Shown here one piece after another: positions 14,496 through 22,360 of a stretch of DNA of 25,524 bases (the first letter of the stretch is position 1; every line of letters starts with the position of its first letter). The position numbers and the translations under genes are program-made. The stretch spans positions 1 through 25,524 of the forward strand of contig CAZMUM010000056.1 of assembly GCA_964569385.1 (NCBI GenBank), given 5' to 3'. The notes under the pieces were generated by a model. The model was not told the origin of the DNA, ran no database searches, and saw nothing but the letters and a program-made list of their open reading frames with translations. The stretch comes from JAADHX01 sp964569385 (GTDB lineage: Bacteria; Actinomycetota; Acidimicrobiia; Acidimicrobiales; Poriferisodalaceae).

Positions 14496-15042
14496 CGCCA
14501 GCCGCCTCTCGGATCAGGGTCGAACGCAGGCGAGTCATGGCCCGGTTGAGTCGCGATTTGACGGTGCCGGGTCGCACTCCGAGCACCTCGGCCATCTCCG
14601 ATTCGGTCATGTCCTCGAACCAACGCAACGCGACCACGAGTCGATCGTCGACCGACAACCGTGCAATTGCGGCCGCGAGCTGGTCGCGCTCCTCGGAACG
14701 GACCGCAGGGTCGACAGTCGGCGCGACATCAATGCGAAATTCGTAGGCGCGGACCGCCAGGCGCTGATGGCGAAGCGACGAGCGGACCTCGTTCTTCGCA
14801 GCATTGGCGACGATGTGAAGCAGCCATGGGAGGAACGGACGACTGGGGTCGAAGCGACCAAGTGAGCGATGGGCCCGGAGGAAGCCTTCCTGAGCAGCGT
14901 CGGCGGCACGATCCGAGCCAGCGATCGAAGTTGCGATGCGTATCGCGGCACGTTGGTGCCTGCGAACGAGATCGTCGAACGCATAACGGTCACCGGCTTG
15001 AGCCCGACGGACACTGTCTGCGTCGTCCAGAACACCCCCCAT
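14488..15042 (-). CDS. ECF RNA polymerase sigma factor (RpoE-like)
   Basis: A 184-residue group-4 sigma factor. Region 2 is residues about 15-85 (DLVRRHQRAAIRIATSI, then FLPWLLHIVANAAKNEVR, binding core polymerase and the -10 element). Region 4 is residues about 120-175 (LVVALRWFEDMTESEMAEVL, then VRPGTVKSRLNRAMTRL, the -35-binding helix-turn-helix). It heads a three-gene minus-strand operon with a membrane anti-sigma-like protein and a Tat-exported protein, suggesting a response to an extracytoplasmic signal. A GGAAC box with a suitable -10 upstream suggests that it transcribes its own gene. ATG 15042 is used; the leader would be short. Confidence 0.92.
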   Translation of the reverse strand: MGGVLDDADSVRRAQAGDRYAFDDLVRRHQRAAIRIATSIAGSDRAADAAQEGFLRAHRSLGRFDPSRPFLPWLLHIVANAAKNEVRSSLRHQRLAVRAYEFRIDVAPTVDPAVRSEERDQLAAAIARLSVDDRLVVALRWFEDMTESEMAEVLGVRPGTVKSRLNRAMTRLRSTLIREAAGDE

Positions 15043-15062
15043 CTCGTCAGCCTGTCACCCCA

Positions 15063-15090
15063 TCTACACGCCGGCGAGCCAGGCGGTTCC
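15063..15090 (-). promoter_or_regulatory. Candidate ECF-type autoregulated promoter
   Basis: On the minus strand GGAAC (15090-15086) is followed by a 15-bp spacer and CGTGTAGA (15070-15063). GGAAC is the usual -35 of ECF promoters. It lies just upstream of the ECF sigma gene at 15042, so autoregulation is plausible. Confidence 0.45.
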
Positions 15091-15227
15091 CTGACGTCGC
15101 CACTTACCGAGCCCAGGGGACCGCTCATTTGGTGGGCACGGCGATGCCCGCCGATGTCGCGCAGGTCAGGATGGGCGAAATGGGTGAGCGTCGGATGCGT
15201 GGCGTCTTGCCGACCGCCCGCATGACA

Positions 15228-15254
15228 TGTCGAGTTTCTTGGGTCGCTTGTCGA
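15228..15254 (+). promoter_or_regulatory. Candidate ECF42 promoter
   Basis: TGTCGA (15228-15233), an 18-bp spacer, then CGA (15252-15254) within a second TGTCGA. As remembered, ECF42 promoters have a TGTCGA -35 and a CGA-type -10. It lies 70 bp upstream of the YCII-ECF42 gene pair. Confidence 0.5.
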
Positions 15255-15322
15255 TTTTCGCCCTGTTCACGCGTCATGATGTTGTCGGTGACTCGCGCCG
15301 GCCACGATTCAGGAGAATGTCG

Positions 15323-15676
15323 ATGAAATATTTCGTATTACTTGCCGGAGACGGCGACGTAGGGCCGTGGGATCAGCTGTCGCCCGATGAGCAGGAGGCC
15401 ACGTTCGCAAAGTTCGGCGCGTTCGATGAGGCGTGCGAGCAACGGGCGGGCGTTGAGACGCTGGCCGGCGAGGCGCTCCAAGACGGCTCGACGGCTACCA
15501 CTATGCGCACCCGCGACGGCGAATCGACTGTCACTGATGGGCCGTTCGCCGAAGCCACTGAACAGATCGGCGGCTTCTATGTCATCGAGGCACCGGACCT
15601 CGACACGATGACTGACCTTTGCCGGATCCTCCCTGCCTATGACATCGAAATCCGACCTGTCGCCGACATGGGCTGA
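15323..15676 (+). CDS. YCII/DGPF-domain protein
   Basis: A 117-residue YCII-related protein of the DGPF subgroup, shown by MKYFVLLAG at the start and VTDGPFAEATEQIGGFYV in the middle. The fold is a dimeric ferredoxin-like barrel; the biochemical role is unsettled. Such proteins are almost always encoded beside ECF42 sigma factors and are thought to belong to their regulon. ATG 15323 is chosen because AGGAG lies seven bases upstream and the protein then starts as the family does; ATG 15317 would add two residues. The next gene starts 38 bp before this one ends, indicating translational coupling. Confidence 0.9.
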   Translation: MKYFVLLAGDGDVGPWDQLSPDEQEATFAKFGAFDEACEQRAGVETLAGEALQDGSTATTMRTRDGESTVTDGPFAEATEQIGGFYVIEAPDLDTMTDLCRILPAYDIEIRPVADMG

Positions 15677-16895
15677 CCGCGCCATCGCGGAAACCTACCG
15701 GACCGATTGGGGCCGGCTACTGTCGCTGCTTGTTGCTCGCACCCGACGGCTCGATCTTGCCGAGGACGCACTCAGCGAAGCTTTCGCCCGCGCAGCTAAA
15801 CGATGGCCCATAGCTGGCGTTCCGAACAACCCCGCCGGTTGGCTCTACACAACAGCGTCGCGAGTCGTCCTAGGTCAGCTTCGATCCGAGGCCATTCACG
15901 GACGCAAGGCCCGCCTGCTAGCCGTCAGCACCGATTGGATTCAACCAACAGCCACCGGTGACATCGAGGACCTTGATGATGAACGGCTGGCGCTCATACT
16001 GCTCTGCTGTCACCCAGCGCTGCACCCCGCCGCAAGATCGCCACTCGCACTCCGGCTCGTGATCGGCACTACAACCAAAGACATCGCCCGACTCTTCGTA
16101 GTGTCCAGCGCCACGATGGCGGCACGAATCACCAGAGCGAAAAAGAAGATCGTCGCGGCCGGGATCCCCCTGGCGACACCCGTAAACGCCGAGCTGCGCA
16201 CCCGACTCGATGACGTCTGTCGAACGATCTACCTAGCGTTCACCGCAGGCTACGCCCCCGCCACAGGACCCGACCTGCTCCGGGCCGATCTCGCCGGCGA
16301 AGCCGTCGAGTTGGCGGCCGTGCTTCGCCGCCTCGTCCCCGACGCCCACCAAGTCCGGGCGCTGAACGGCTTACTCCTGTTGCAGCACGCCCGCCGCGAC
16401 GCGCGAGTGCGCGACGGCCGCCTGGTCACACTCGCCGACCAAGATCGGTCACTCTGGCGACAAGACCAGATCCGAACAGGCACCGAACTCATCACCAGCC
16501 TGCCGGCCGGTGTCGGCTATAGCGAAGAACTTCGCCTCCAAGGCCTGATAGCCGCCGAACATGCCGGCTCCATGCAGGCTTCCGACACCCACTGGCCCAC
16601 AATCGCGACGCTCTATGACCGCCTCGAGACCCTCACCGGGTCACCGGTCGTGCGACTCAACCGCGCTGTCGCAGTCGGCGAATCAGAAGGACCCCAAGCC
16701 GGCCTCGACATCACCGACGGACTCGACCACGCCCTGGCTAACAACCACCGATTACACGCAGTGCGCGCCGACCTCGCACGACGCGCCGGCAAAGTCGGCC
16801 TGGCTCAAGCCTCGTACCGCGCTGCACTAGAGCTATGCACCAACGAAATTGAACAGAAGTACCTCGAACAGCGGCTCGCCGCCCTCAACTCCTAA
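15639..16895 (+). CDS. ECF42-type RNA polymerase sigma factor with C-terminal TPR-like extension
   Basis: A 418-residue sigma factor of the ECF41/42 class (SigJ-like/DUF6596). Region 2 spans about residues 20-85 (SLLVARTRRLDLAEDALSEA, then NPAGWLYTTASRVVL). Region 4 spans about 105-165 (LALILLCCHPALHPAARSPL, then TTTKDIARLFVVSSATMAAR). The ~240-residue extension (SLPAGVGYSEELRLQGLIAA onwards, ending ALELCTNEIEQKYLEQRL) has TPR-like helices. In this group the extension controls the sigma factor in place of an anti-sigma. The start overlaps the YCII gene by 38 bp and has only a weak ribosome site, so translation is probably coupled. The pair is a classic ECF42 module. Confidence 0.93.
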   Translation: MTSKSDLSPTWADRAIAETYRTDWGRLLSLLVARTRRLDLAEDALSEAFARAAKRWPIAGVPNNPAGWLYTTASRVVLGQLRSEAIHGRKARLLAVSTDWIQPTATGDIEDLDDERLALILLCCHPALHPAARSPLALRLVIGTTTKDIARLFVVSSATMAARITRAKKKIVAAGIPLATPVNAELRTRLDDVCRTIYLAFTAGYAPATGPDLLRADLAGEAVELAAVLRRLVPDAHQVRALNGLLLLQHARRDARVRDGRLVTLADQDRSLWRQDQIRTGTELITSLPAGVGYSEELRLQGLIAAEHAGSMQASDTHWPTIATLYDRLETLTGSPVVRLNRAVAVGESEGPQAGLDITDGLDHALANNHRLHAVRADLARRAGKVGLAQASYRAALELCTNEIEQKYLEQRLAALNS

Positions 16896-16917
16896 GCCAG
16901 AACGTCACGCTGCCGCA

Positions 16918-16952
16918 GGGAAGCTCTCGGGTGATCAATTGCATAGCTTCCC
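16918..16952. terminator. Hairpin between convergent ECF42 and arsR genes
   Basis: GGGAAGCT and AGCTTCCC form a perfect 8-bp stem around a 19-base loop, 23 bp after the ECF42 stop. With convergent genes either side it may end transcription both ways. The large loop and lack of a U-run lower confidence. Confidence 0.35.
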
Positions 16953-17025
16953 CTTCGAAGCGGCTGAAACCAACACCTGGTTCCCTTGGTCCGCCACCAT
17001 TTCCCTAACGCTGGTGCTCATGCGG

Positions 17026-17397
17026 CTATCGGGTCTTGGTGGGTGCCTCCCCTACGATCGAATCGCGTGAAGCATGGCGGATGTGTTCGAGGGCGAAGGT
17101 AAAGACGTCTCGGACGTGGCTATCCACAAGGGAGTAGTGAATGTGGCGGCCGTCGCGGCGTGTCTTCACTAGGTTCTGGTTCCGGAGGGTACGGAGCTGG
17201 TGGGACACGGCAGACTGTTCCATTTGATGTCGGTCTGTGAGTTCGTGTACGCACCCCTCACCTTCGGTGAGTGAACTGAACAGGATGAGGCGGCTCGGGT
17301 CTGACAACGCCTTGAACAGAGCAGCGAGTGTGACCGCCTCGGTCTGACTGATGGCGTCACCGGCAGATGAGCGTTGTGTCGAAGCGGCCCGCTTCAT
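17026..17397 (-). CDS. ArsR/SmtB-family metalloregulator
   Basis: A 123-residue winged-helix repressor. LSDPSRLILFSSL and the recognition helix SAVSHQLRTLRNQNLVKTRR are typical of ArsR/SmtB. The C-terminal helix has Asp92-x-His94-x10-His105-x2-His108, matching the alpha-5 zinc site of SmtB/CzrA dimers. Cys49 lies at the start of the alpha-3 region (GCVHELTD), where some members have thiol ligands. ATG 17397 is chosen because it overlaps the GH3 stop as ATGA and has GAGGGG upstream. A longer frame runs upstream inside GH3 but lacks family sequence. Zn(II) or Co(II) sensing is likely by motif. It is coupled to the GH3 gene and may bind near 18928-18951. Confidence 0.88.
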   Translation of the reverse strand: MKRAASTQRSSAGDAISQTEAVTLAALFKALSDPSRLILFSSLTEGEGCVHELTDRHQMEQSAVSHQLRTLRNQNLVKTRRDGRHIHYSLVDSHVRDVFTFALEHIRHASRDSIVGEAPTKTR

Positions 17398-18929
17398 CGC
17401 TGGTACCCCTCGATAGTATCGAGCTGTTCGAGGGTGGTGACTCGAGGCGCCTTGTGTTGACCGCCGGACTTGCCCTTCGAATGCATCCAAGCGGCGAAGG
17501 TGCCGGGTGCGACAATGGCGACGGTGGGCAGCGCTATGGCGATGTTGTCGACTCGTTTGGCTTGGTAGTCGGAGTTCTGCTCTGCGAGGGCAGCATCGAT
17601 CGCAGCAGCCATATCAACCGCGCTTGTTTCGGCTGATTCGATCACGTAGCGGTGGCCACCGATCGCGCCCCCGCCGTCGCTGCGAAAGACGGGGGCGACT
17701 GCGAAGTCCCGGACCGACACGCCAAGGTGGGTCGCTGCTTCGGTGACTGCGATCTCGAGTTCCTCGCCGGTGAGGTGCTCACCGAAGGCGGACAGTGTTT
17801 GCGAGACTCGCCCGGCAACAACAATTCGGTGGGGGTCGAGGTGAACGAATCGGACGATGTCGCCGATCGAGTACGACCACAGGCCCGCGCACGAAGTCAG
17901 GATCAACGCGTAGTTGACGCCGGTCTCAACGTCGGCGAGCCAGCGCCGTTTCGGGTGAGGCTCTGCGAGTTCGTCGATCTCGATGAATTCGAAGAACAGA
18001 CCGTTGTCGAGCAGCATCTGCATGCCGTCGCCGTAGCTGCGGTCTGCGATGGCAATGAAGCCCTCGCTCGCGGCGTACACCTCGCGAAGGTCGGCGCCGC
18101 TTCCGTCGAGGAGCCGCTTGAAGGACTCTAGGTATGGAGCAAAGTTGATGCCGCCATGGGTGACAAGTTCCAGTTCAGGAAACAGTCTGATGAGCCGTCG
18201 GTCCTCAACCTTCGCGTGTTCGAAGGCGCGGTCGAACAGGATCAGGAGCCAGGTCGGCACGCCGCTGATAGCGCGGATGTCGTTACCGACGCAGTCGGAG
18301 GCCATCTGGTCTAGCTTGTCATTCCAGTCGGTCAGCGCAGCGAGTTCTGGCGGCGGGTAGTACCGGCCCTTACCGGCCCACGACGGTGTCTCGCGTGCTG
18401 CGATCCCACTGAGCTCCCCGGCGAACACTTCGGGCGCCAACTCATCGAGGTTTGCGCTACCGAAGAGGAACGTACGCCCTTCGGCGACGGTGCTGCGCGG
18501 GTGGTTGCGCAGATGGTGGAGGACCACTCGAAGGCCGGCTGTGTTGTTGGCCTTGATCATCTCGTCGCTACACGGGATGTGTTTGCTTTGTCCGGTGGTC
18601 GTGCCCGAAGACCGCGCGAAGTAGCGGATCCTCCCCGGCCACGTGACGTCGTCGAGCTCGGGAAACGGTGCAGACCAGTAGTCGTTCCAAAGCCCTTCGT
18701 AGGACCGAATCGGCACCCGTTGCTGGAAGTCGGCAACCGAGCGAATCGAACCGAAGTCGTGGTCTATCCCGAACTTTGTCGAGCGGGCCCGATCAACGAG
18801 ACTCAAGAGCTGTTTCGCCTGCGCTCCGACTGGATCCCCGAGTGGTTTGCTCCGCCGGGCATAGGCCTTGAGCCCGACTCCAGCTAGTCGACCCGTCCAC
18901 TTGTACATCGAGATGTTCAACATCCACAT
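17394..18929 (-). CDS. GH3-family acyl-acid amido synthetase
   Basis: A 511-residue GH3 (auxin-responsive family) enzyme. GH3 proteins adenylate an acyl acid and transfer it to an amino acid amine; plant members conjugate jasmonate or indole-acetate, and bacterial roles are poorly known. The ATP-binding P-loop-like motif SSGTTTGQSK is at 107-116, YAASEGF at 285-291, and the substrate/ATP motif YSIGDIVRF at 353-361. Length fits the family. No signal peptide is present. ATG 18929 overlaps the predicted operator; ATG 18908 (MYKWTGRLAG) may be the true start. Its stop overlaps the arsR start, so metal-dependent repression of an amide synthetase is implied, an unusual pairing. Confidence 0.9.
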   Translation of the reverse strand: MWMLNISMYKWTGRLAGVGLKAYARRSKPLGDPVGAQAKQLLSLVDRARSTKFGIDHDFGSIRSVADFQQRVPIRSYEGLWNDYWSAPFPELDDVTWPGRIRYFARSSGTTTGQSKHIPCSDEMIKANNTAGLRVVLHHLRNHPRSTVAEGRTFLFGSANLDELAPEVFAGELSGIAARETPSWAGKGRYYPPPELAALTDWNDKLDQMASDCVGNDIRAISGVPTWLLILFDRAFEHAKVEDRRLIRLFPELELVTHGGINFAPYLESFKRLLDGSGADLREVYAASEGFIAIADRSYGDGMQMLLDNGLFFEFIEIDELAEPHPKRRWLADVETGVNYALILTSCAGLWSYSIGDIVRFVHLDPHRIVVAGRVSQTLSAFGEHLTGEELEIAVTEAATHLGVSVRDFAVAPVFRSDGGGAIGGHRYVIESAETSAVDMAAAIDAALAEQNSDYQAKRVDNIAIALPTVAIVAPGTFAAWMHSKGKSGGQHKAPRVTTLEQLDTIEGYQR

Positions 18930-18951
18930 GAATATATGCGTATGGGTTCAT
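18928..18951. promoter_or_regulatory. Imperfect palindrome upstream of GH3-arsR, possible ArsR operator
   Basis: A 24-bp imperfect dyad with ATGAA and TTCAT half-site ends and 8 of 12 matching pairs. It is AT-rich against a GC-rich background and sits where an autoregulating ArsR would bind. SmtB-type operators also use TGAA/TTCA halves, though with closer spacing. Confidence 0.45.
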
Positions 18952-19040
18952 ATGTCAATTGAAGCGTTCCCCGATGTCGTCGCTTTTTCCGAGCCTGGAG
19001 TCGGCACGATCATCGCCGACGACTCGCGTTGCGACGTCGG

Positions 19041-19287
19041 TCATTGCGGTTGCCGCACTCGCTCTTGATACTCTTCGATAGACAGTTCCCCTTTGGCGAG
19101 TCGTTCGGCCAGGATCTCTCGGCCCCGATCGGTCAGGTCGCGACGCATCGAGCCAGCTCGCACGAGCCAGACAATGAGCAGGATCATCATGGCAACTCCC
19201 CCACAGCCACATCCATCCCCCGCCCCAACCGTTCATATGATCCCAGTCGTTTTCGGACAGGGTGTCCAGGGCAGCTATGACAGTCAT
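19041..19287 (-). pseudogene. SHOCT-domain small membrane protein, frameshifted in a G-run
   Basis: Starting at ATG 19287, which has a strong AAGGAG site, the frame encodes MTVIAALDTLSENDWDHM and then a Trp/Gly-rich MNGWGGGWMWLWG segment. It then leaves the expected frame. Dropping one G from the GGGGG run restores VAMMILLIVWLVRAGS (a membrane helix) and REILAERLAKGELSIEEYQE, a clear SHOCT domain, ending at TGA 19041. The corrected product is about 81 residues, normal for these membrane-anchored SHOCT proteins. Only a 49-residue version starting at ATG 19190 is intact. A sequencing or assembly error in the homopolymer is as likely as a real mutation. Confidence 0.72.
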
Positions 19288-19385
19288 CGCATCTCCTTGG
19301 AGGTTCTTCGTAAATGCCTCAGAACTAAGGCTCTGCTACCGTCCTTGTCCAGCGGTGCGCCACGGGGTAGGGCCGAAGGACCCGC

Positions 19386-20330
19386 GTGCTGCGACGCTGC
19401 ACGGACTTGAGTCTGTTTCGGGTCGCGGCGGCGACACCCGCTGCCCTTTGGGCACTACGACACATCCGATCAGCAGCTGTAGGCGCCTGGGCCCCTCCCC
19501 AGCTCCCAGGGGACAAGCCCGGCATCATCTACGCGCGTTCTGGGGGCGACGGCGATACCGCCATCGTCTTGTTGCATGGCCTGGTGTCCACCGGCGACGT
19601 GTTCGGCGCCAGCTACGATCAGCTGGCCGATAGGCACCGTCTGGTAATCCCGGACCTCTTGGGGTTCGGACGCTCGATCGACGAGACCCGCGCGGACTTT
19701 TCCGCCGAAGCGCATCTCGAAGCCCTCGACGATATGGCCGACCGGACAGGACTGGTCAAGAGACGCTGGACCATTGGGGCTCATTCGATGGGTTCGGCAC
19801 TAGCCGTGCGCTGGGCCGCTCGCCACCCCGAACGAGTCGACCGGGTTGTCTGCTGGGGCGCCCCAATCTACTCTTCACCCGAAGCAGCCCGAGCCCACAT
19901 ATCGGGTACCGCGATGGCCCGCTTGTTCGTGCTCAATACCAAGTGGGCCCAGCGGGCGTGTGCCATCAGCTGCCGCCACCGCAGCGCGGCCGGATGGCTG
20001 ACCGCGGCCGCCGAACCACGGCTGCCAATCCCTTTGGCCCGTGCCGCACCCCAGCATACGTGGCCTGCCTACCGCGACGCTATGAGCGATCTGGTGATCA
20101 ACACCGATTGGCCCGGGCTCTTGCGCCAACTCGACGACAACGGCATCAGCACCGAACTGGTGTGGGGAAGCAACGACAAGGTCGGGGACCCCAACTACGC
20201 GGGCACGATCATCGGACCGACAGCATCGGTGACGTCGATCGCCGACGCTGATCATCACCTCCCCCTGACCCACCCGCAAACGTGTCGAACGCAGCTCACC
20301 GGAACCGAGTTGCGACCACCGCAGCGTTAA
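19386..20330 (+). CDS. Alpha/beta-hydrolase fold protein
   Basis: A 314-residue alpha/beta hydrolase. IVLLHGLVSTGDVFG is the oxyanion-hole HG motif, GAHSMGSAL carries nucleophile Ser134, Asp264 (GSNDKVGD) is the likely acid, and His290 or His291 (DADHHLPLTHP) completes the triad. The first ~40 residues include a hydrophobic stretch (FRVAAATPAALWAL), which may be a membrane-associated lead. GTG 19386 follows GAAGGA and is the likely start. Substrate classes for this fold include esters, epoxides and lactones; none can be assigned. It is a single gene, divergent from the SHOCT gene and convergent with the DinB-type gene. Confidence 0.88.
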   Translation: MLRRCTDLSLFRVAAATPAALWALRHIRSAAVGAWAPPQLPGDKPGIIYARSGGDGDTAIVLLHGLVSTGDVFGASYDQLADRHRLVIPDLLGFGRSIDETRADFSAEAHLEALDDMADRTGLVKRRWTIGAHSMGSALAVRWAARHPERVDRVVCWGAPIYSSPEAARAHISGTAMARLFVLNTKWAQRACAISCRHRSAAGWLTAAAEPRLPIPLARAAPQHTWPAYRDAMSDLVINTDWPGLLRQLDDNGISTELVWGSNDKVGDPNYAGTIIGPTASVTSIADADHHLPLTHPQTCRTQLTGTELRPPQR

Positions 20331-20374
20331 GCTCCTCTATCCCTCTGCGGAGACTCCACCCCAGGGCGATTGCG

Positions 20375-21016
20375 TCAGCGGATGGGGTCTCGGCCGTTCC
20401 AGGCGACGAGGCGGTCGATGGCGGGGGCGTCATCGGGGACCCGGACTTGCTCGGCGAACGGGATCGCGACCTCATCGAGGCCCATCGCGGCAGAGATCTC
20501 CTCGAAGAGCGCGCGGCGGTTCTCGGCGGGGATGAAGTCGCGCGCGGCAAGCGCCGCGGCGACGACGGCGTCGTCCCAGTCGGGTTGTTGTCCGGTCGCG
20601 ATCGCGACGTCCCACGTGTGAACGGTCAGTTCGGAGAAATACGACGCCAGGACTTCGGCGCCGTTGCCCTGGATCCACGGCAGCGCCATGGGTTGTTCGA
20701 GCAGGGCATCGTCGCTCCATGCGTCCGCGGCGCGGCGGGCCGATGTCGTCCAGGCGTCAGACCAGCCGTCGTCGGGTGCGGGGGTCTCGGTGACTGCAAA
20801 GGGGTCTTCACCCTGCCCGAGCGCAGCGATGCGGTCGAGCACGCCGACGAGGTGCCCGAGCATGGCCCGCACGTCCATCTCCGAGCACGGCGTTGGCGCG
20901 GCGAGCTGGTCGGGCCGGACGCGAGCGATGACGGACCCGCCCGTGGCGATCGCACGGTCGAAAATTGGCCGTGGGTCTATGCGGTCGTGGGCGGTCGAGC
21001 TTGTCGGTGAGGTCAT
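20375..21016 (-). CDS. TIGR03086-type DinB-like/mycothiol-dependent family protein
   Basis: A 213-residue protein of the DinB/mycothiol maleylpyruvate isomerase superfamily. TPCSEMDVRAMLGHLVGVLD carries His55, and FSELTVHTWDVAIATG carries His133 and Asp136, forming the three-ligand metal site of the family's four-helix bundle. Actinobacterial members often act in mycothiol-dependent detoxification or isomerisation, but many have no assigned substrate. ATG 21016 is chosen because it begins the family sequence (MTSPTSSTAHDR); the open frame extends upstream without similarity. It is divergent from a WYL regulator across 64 bp containing a perfect inverted repeat, so it is probably that regulator's target. 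Confidence 0.85.
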   Translation of the reverse strand: MTSPTSSTAHDRIDPRPIFDRAIATGGSVIARVRPDQLAAPTPCSEMDVRAMLGHLVGVLDRIAALGQGEDPFAVTETPAPDDGWSDAWTTSARRAADAWSDDALLEQPMALPWIQGNGAEVLASYFSELTVHTWDVAIATGQQPDWDDAVVAAALAARDFIPAENRRALFEEISAAMGLDEVAIPFAEQVRVPDDAPAIDRLVAWNGRDPIR

Positions 21017-21035
21017 GTCACCATCTTGGCGACCG

Positions 21036-21060
21036 AAACCGGTCACCTCATGACCGGTTT
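21036..21060. promoter_or_regulatory. Perfect inverted repeat between DinB-type and WYL genes
   Basis: AAACCGGTCA and TGACCGGTTT form a perfect 10-bp inverted repeat with a 5-bp spacer. It is centred in the divergent gap, 20 bp from each start codon, so it is a strong candidate operator for the WYL regulator acting on both genes. Confidence 0.8.
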
Positions 21061-21080
21061 TATGTGAAAGTGTTGTCAGG

Positions 21081-22028
21081 ATGCGAACCGATCGGCTGGT
21101 GGCCATCCTCCTCTTGCTGCAACGGCGCGAGCAGGTGACAGCAGCAGAGGTCGCCCAAGAGATGGAGATCTCCGAGCGCACCGCCCGCCGCGACCTCGAC
21201 GCCCTGGCCATGGCCGGGGTGCCGGTGTACTCCATACAGGGCCGAGGCGGCGGCTGGCGCCTCGTGGGCGGCGCCCGCACCGACCTGTCCGGTTTGACCG
21301 CGAGTGAGGCCCGCGCCTTGTTCCTGGTTGCCGGCCAGGCCTCGGCTGCGACGCCGGCCGTGAAGGCAGCTCTGCGCAAGCTCGTCCAGGCCCTGCCGGA
21401 GCCCTTCCGGGTGCAGGCCGAGGCAGCAGCGTCGTCGTTGGTCGTGGACCCGCAACGATGGGGATCCAGCCAGGTCGAGCACCGACCGCCTCGCTTTCTC
21501 GACGAGCTCCAAGACGCGGTGATCCGTGGCGTCCAGGTGCGGCTCGGCTACGTCGACCGCAAAGGCGCCGAAACCGAGAGAACCGTCCACCCGCTGGGTA
21601 TCGTCGCCAAAGGTCCGACGTGGTACCTCGTTTCCAACACCGAGGCGGGCCGACGGACCTTTCGGATCGACCGCGTATCGTCCGTCGCTCCGACCGACGA
21701 TCGAGTGCACCGACCCGAGGACTTCGACCTAGCCGAGAGCTGGCGCGAGATCGCCGACGAGATCGACCGCAAGCGAACGCCCCTCGAGATCCAGGCGCTA
21801 TGCGCTCCCGACGGGCTAGGCCTGCTCCGGATGGTGCTCGGCGGTCGGCTCGAGGTAGGAGGTTCCACGATCGACGGCCGCATCGAGGTCGTGATCCGCG
21901 GCCACAACGAGTACGCGCTCGCCGGCGAGCTTGCCGGGCTGGTCGAATGGCTCGAGGTGATTGGTCCTCCGGGTGTACGAGACCACCTGGCCTCAATCGG
22001 CAACGCGCTGATCAACCAATACCGCTGA
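21081..22028 (+). CDS. WYL-domain transcriptional regulator (YafY/DeoR type)
   Basis: A 315-residue regulator. The N-terminal winged helix is residues 1-60 (VTAAEVAQEMEISERTARRD, then RGGGWRL). The WYL domain is centred on HPLGIVAKGPTWYLVSNTE with the literal W-Y-L at 181-183 and the following RTFRIDRVSSV. A C-terminal WCX-like extension (VVIRGHNEYALAGELAGLVE) completes the common architecture. WYL domains bind nucleic acids or nucleotide ligands. ATG 21081 follows TCAGG. The gene is divergent from the DinB-type gene and should bind the perfect inverted repeat between them. No CRISPR or DNA-repair genes are nearby. Confidence 0.93.
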   Translation: MRTDRLVAILLLLQRREQVTAAEVAQEMEISERTARRDLDALAMAGVPVYSIQGRGGGWRLVGGARTDLSGLTASEARALFLVAGQASAATPAVKAALRKLVQALPEPFRVQAEAAASSLVVDPQRWGSSQVEHRPPRFLDELQDAVIRGVQVRLGYVDRKGAETERTVHPLGIVAKGPTWYLVSNTEAGRRTFRIDRVSSVAPTDDRVHRPEDFDLAESWREIADEIDRKRTPLEIQALCAPDGLGLLRMVLGGRLEVGGSTIDGRIEVVIRGHNEYALAGELAGLVEWLEVIGPPGVRDHLASIGNALINQYR

Positions 22029-22102
22029 GACCGCCTTGAGACGGCAGCCTCGCGCGTGTTCAGCGTCTTCGCGGACGCAACCCGGCCGTGAAATGAGCTG
22101 TC

Positions 22103-22360
22103 CTACGAGAACAGGCCGAGCAGTTCAGGATGGCCGTGGTGAGTGGCCCATCTGGCCGCGTTGCTATGGGCGAGCCCGTCGGTGATCGACGGATCGGCAC
22201 CGACCGAGAGCAGCCAGGTCATGAGGTCACGATCTCCGCGCGCCGCCGCGGCGTGAATGGCGGTGCCATGCCAGTGATACCCCGGCGGTTTGGAATTGAC
22301 CGCGGCACCTTGTGCGTGCAGCGCTTCGTCGCAGCGACGTTAGCCGTTGTTGACCGCCAT
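22103..22360 (-). pseudogene. Ankyrin-repeat protein interrupted by an early TAA
   Basis: The minus-strand frame from ATG 22360 reads MAVNNG then TAA (22342-22340), and continues in the same frame with RRCDEALHAQGAAVNS, GTAIHAAAARGDRDLMTWLL, SVGADPSITDG and NAARWATHHGHPELLGLFS to TAG 22105. The latter part is at least two ankyrin repeats (the AIHAAAARGDRDLMTWLL and GADPSITD patterns). ATG 22360 overlaps the preceding gene's stop (TGATG), so the pair was probably coupled. With the stop only six codons in, and no good start afterwards, the gene appears inactive. The frame also looks protein-like upstream of the ATG (VETETAQSLVDHACV), so its original start may have been earlier. Confidence 0.65.

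Noticed and set aside
13504..14865. 453-residue plus-strand frame across the sigma/anti-sigma operon
   Set aside because: A Ser/Arg-rich translation opposite genes with clear sigma-factor and membrane motifs; an artefact of high GC.
21076..21996. 306-residue Arg-rich minus-strand frame over the WYL gene
   Set aside because: Composition is typical of antisense high-GC DNA, and the WYL gene is unambiguous.
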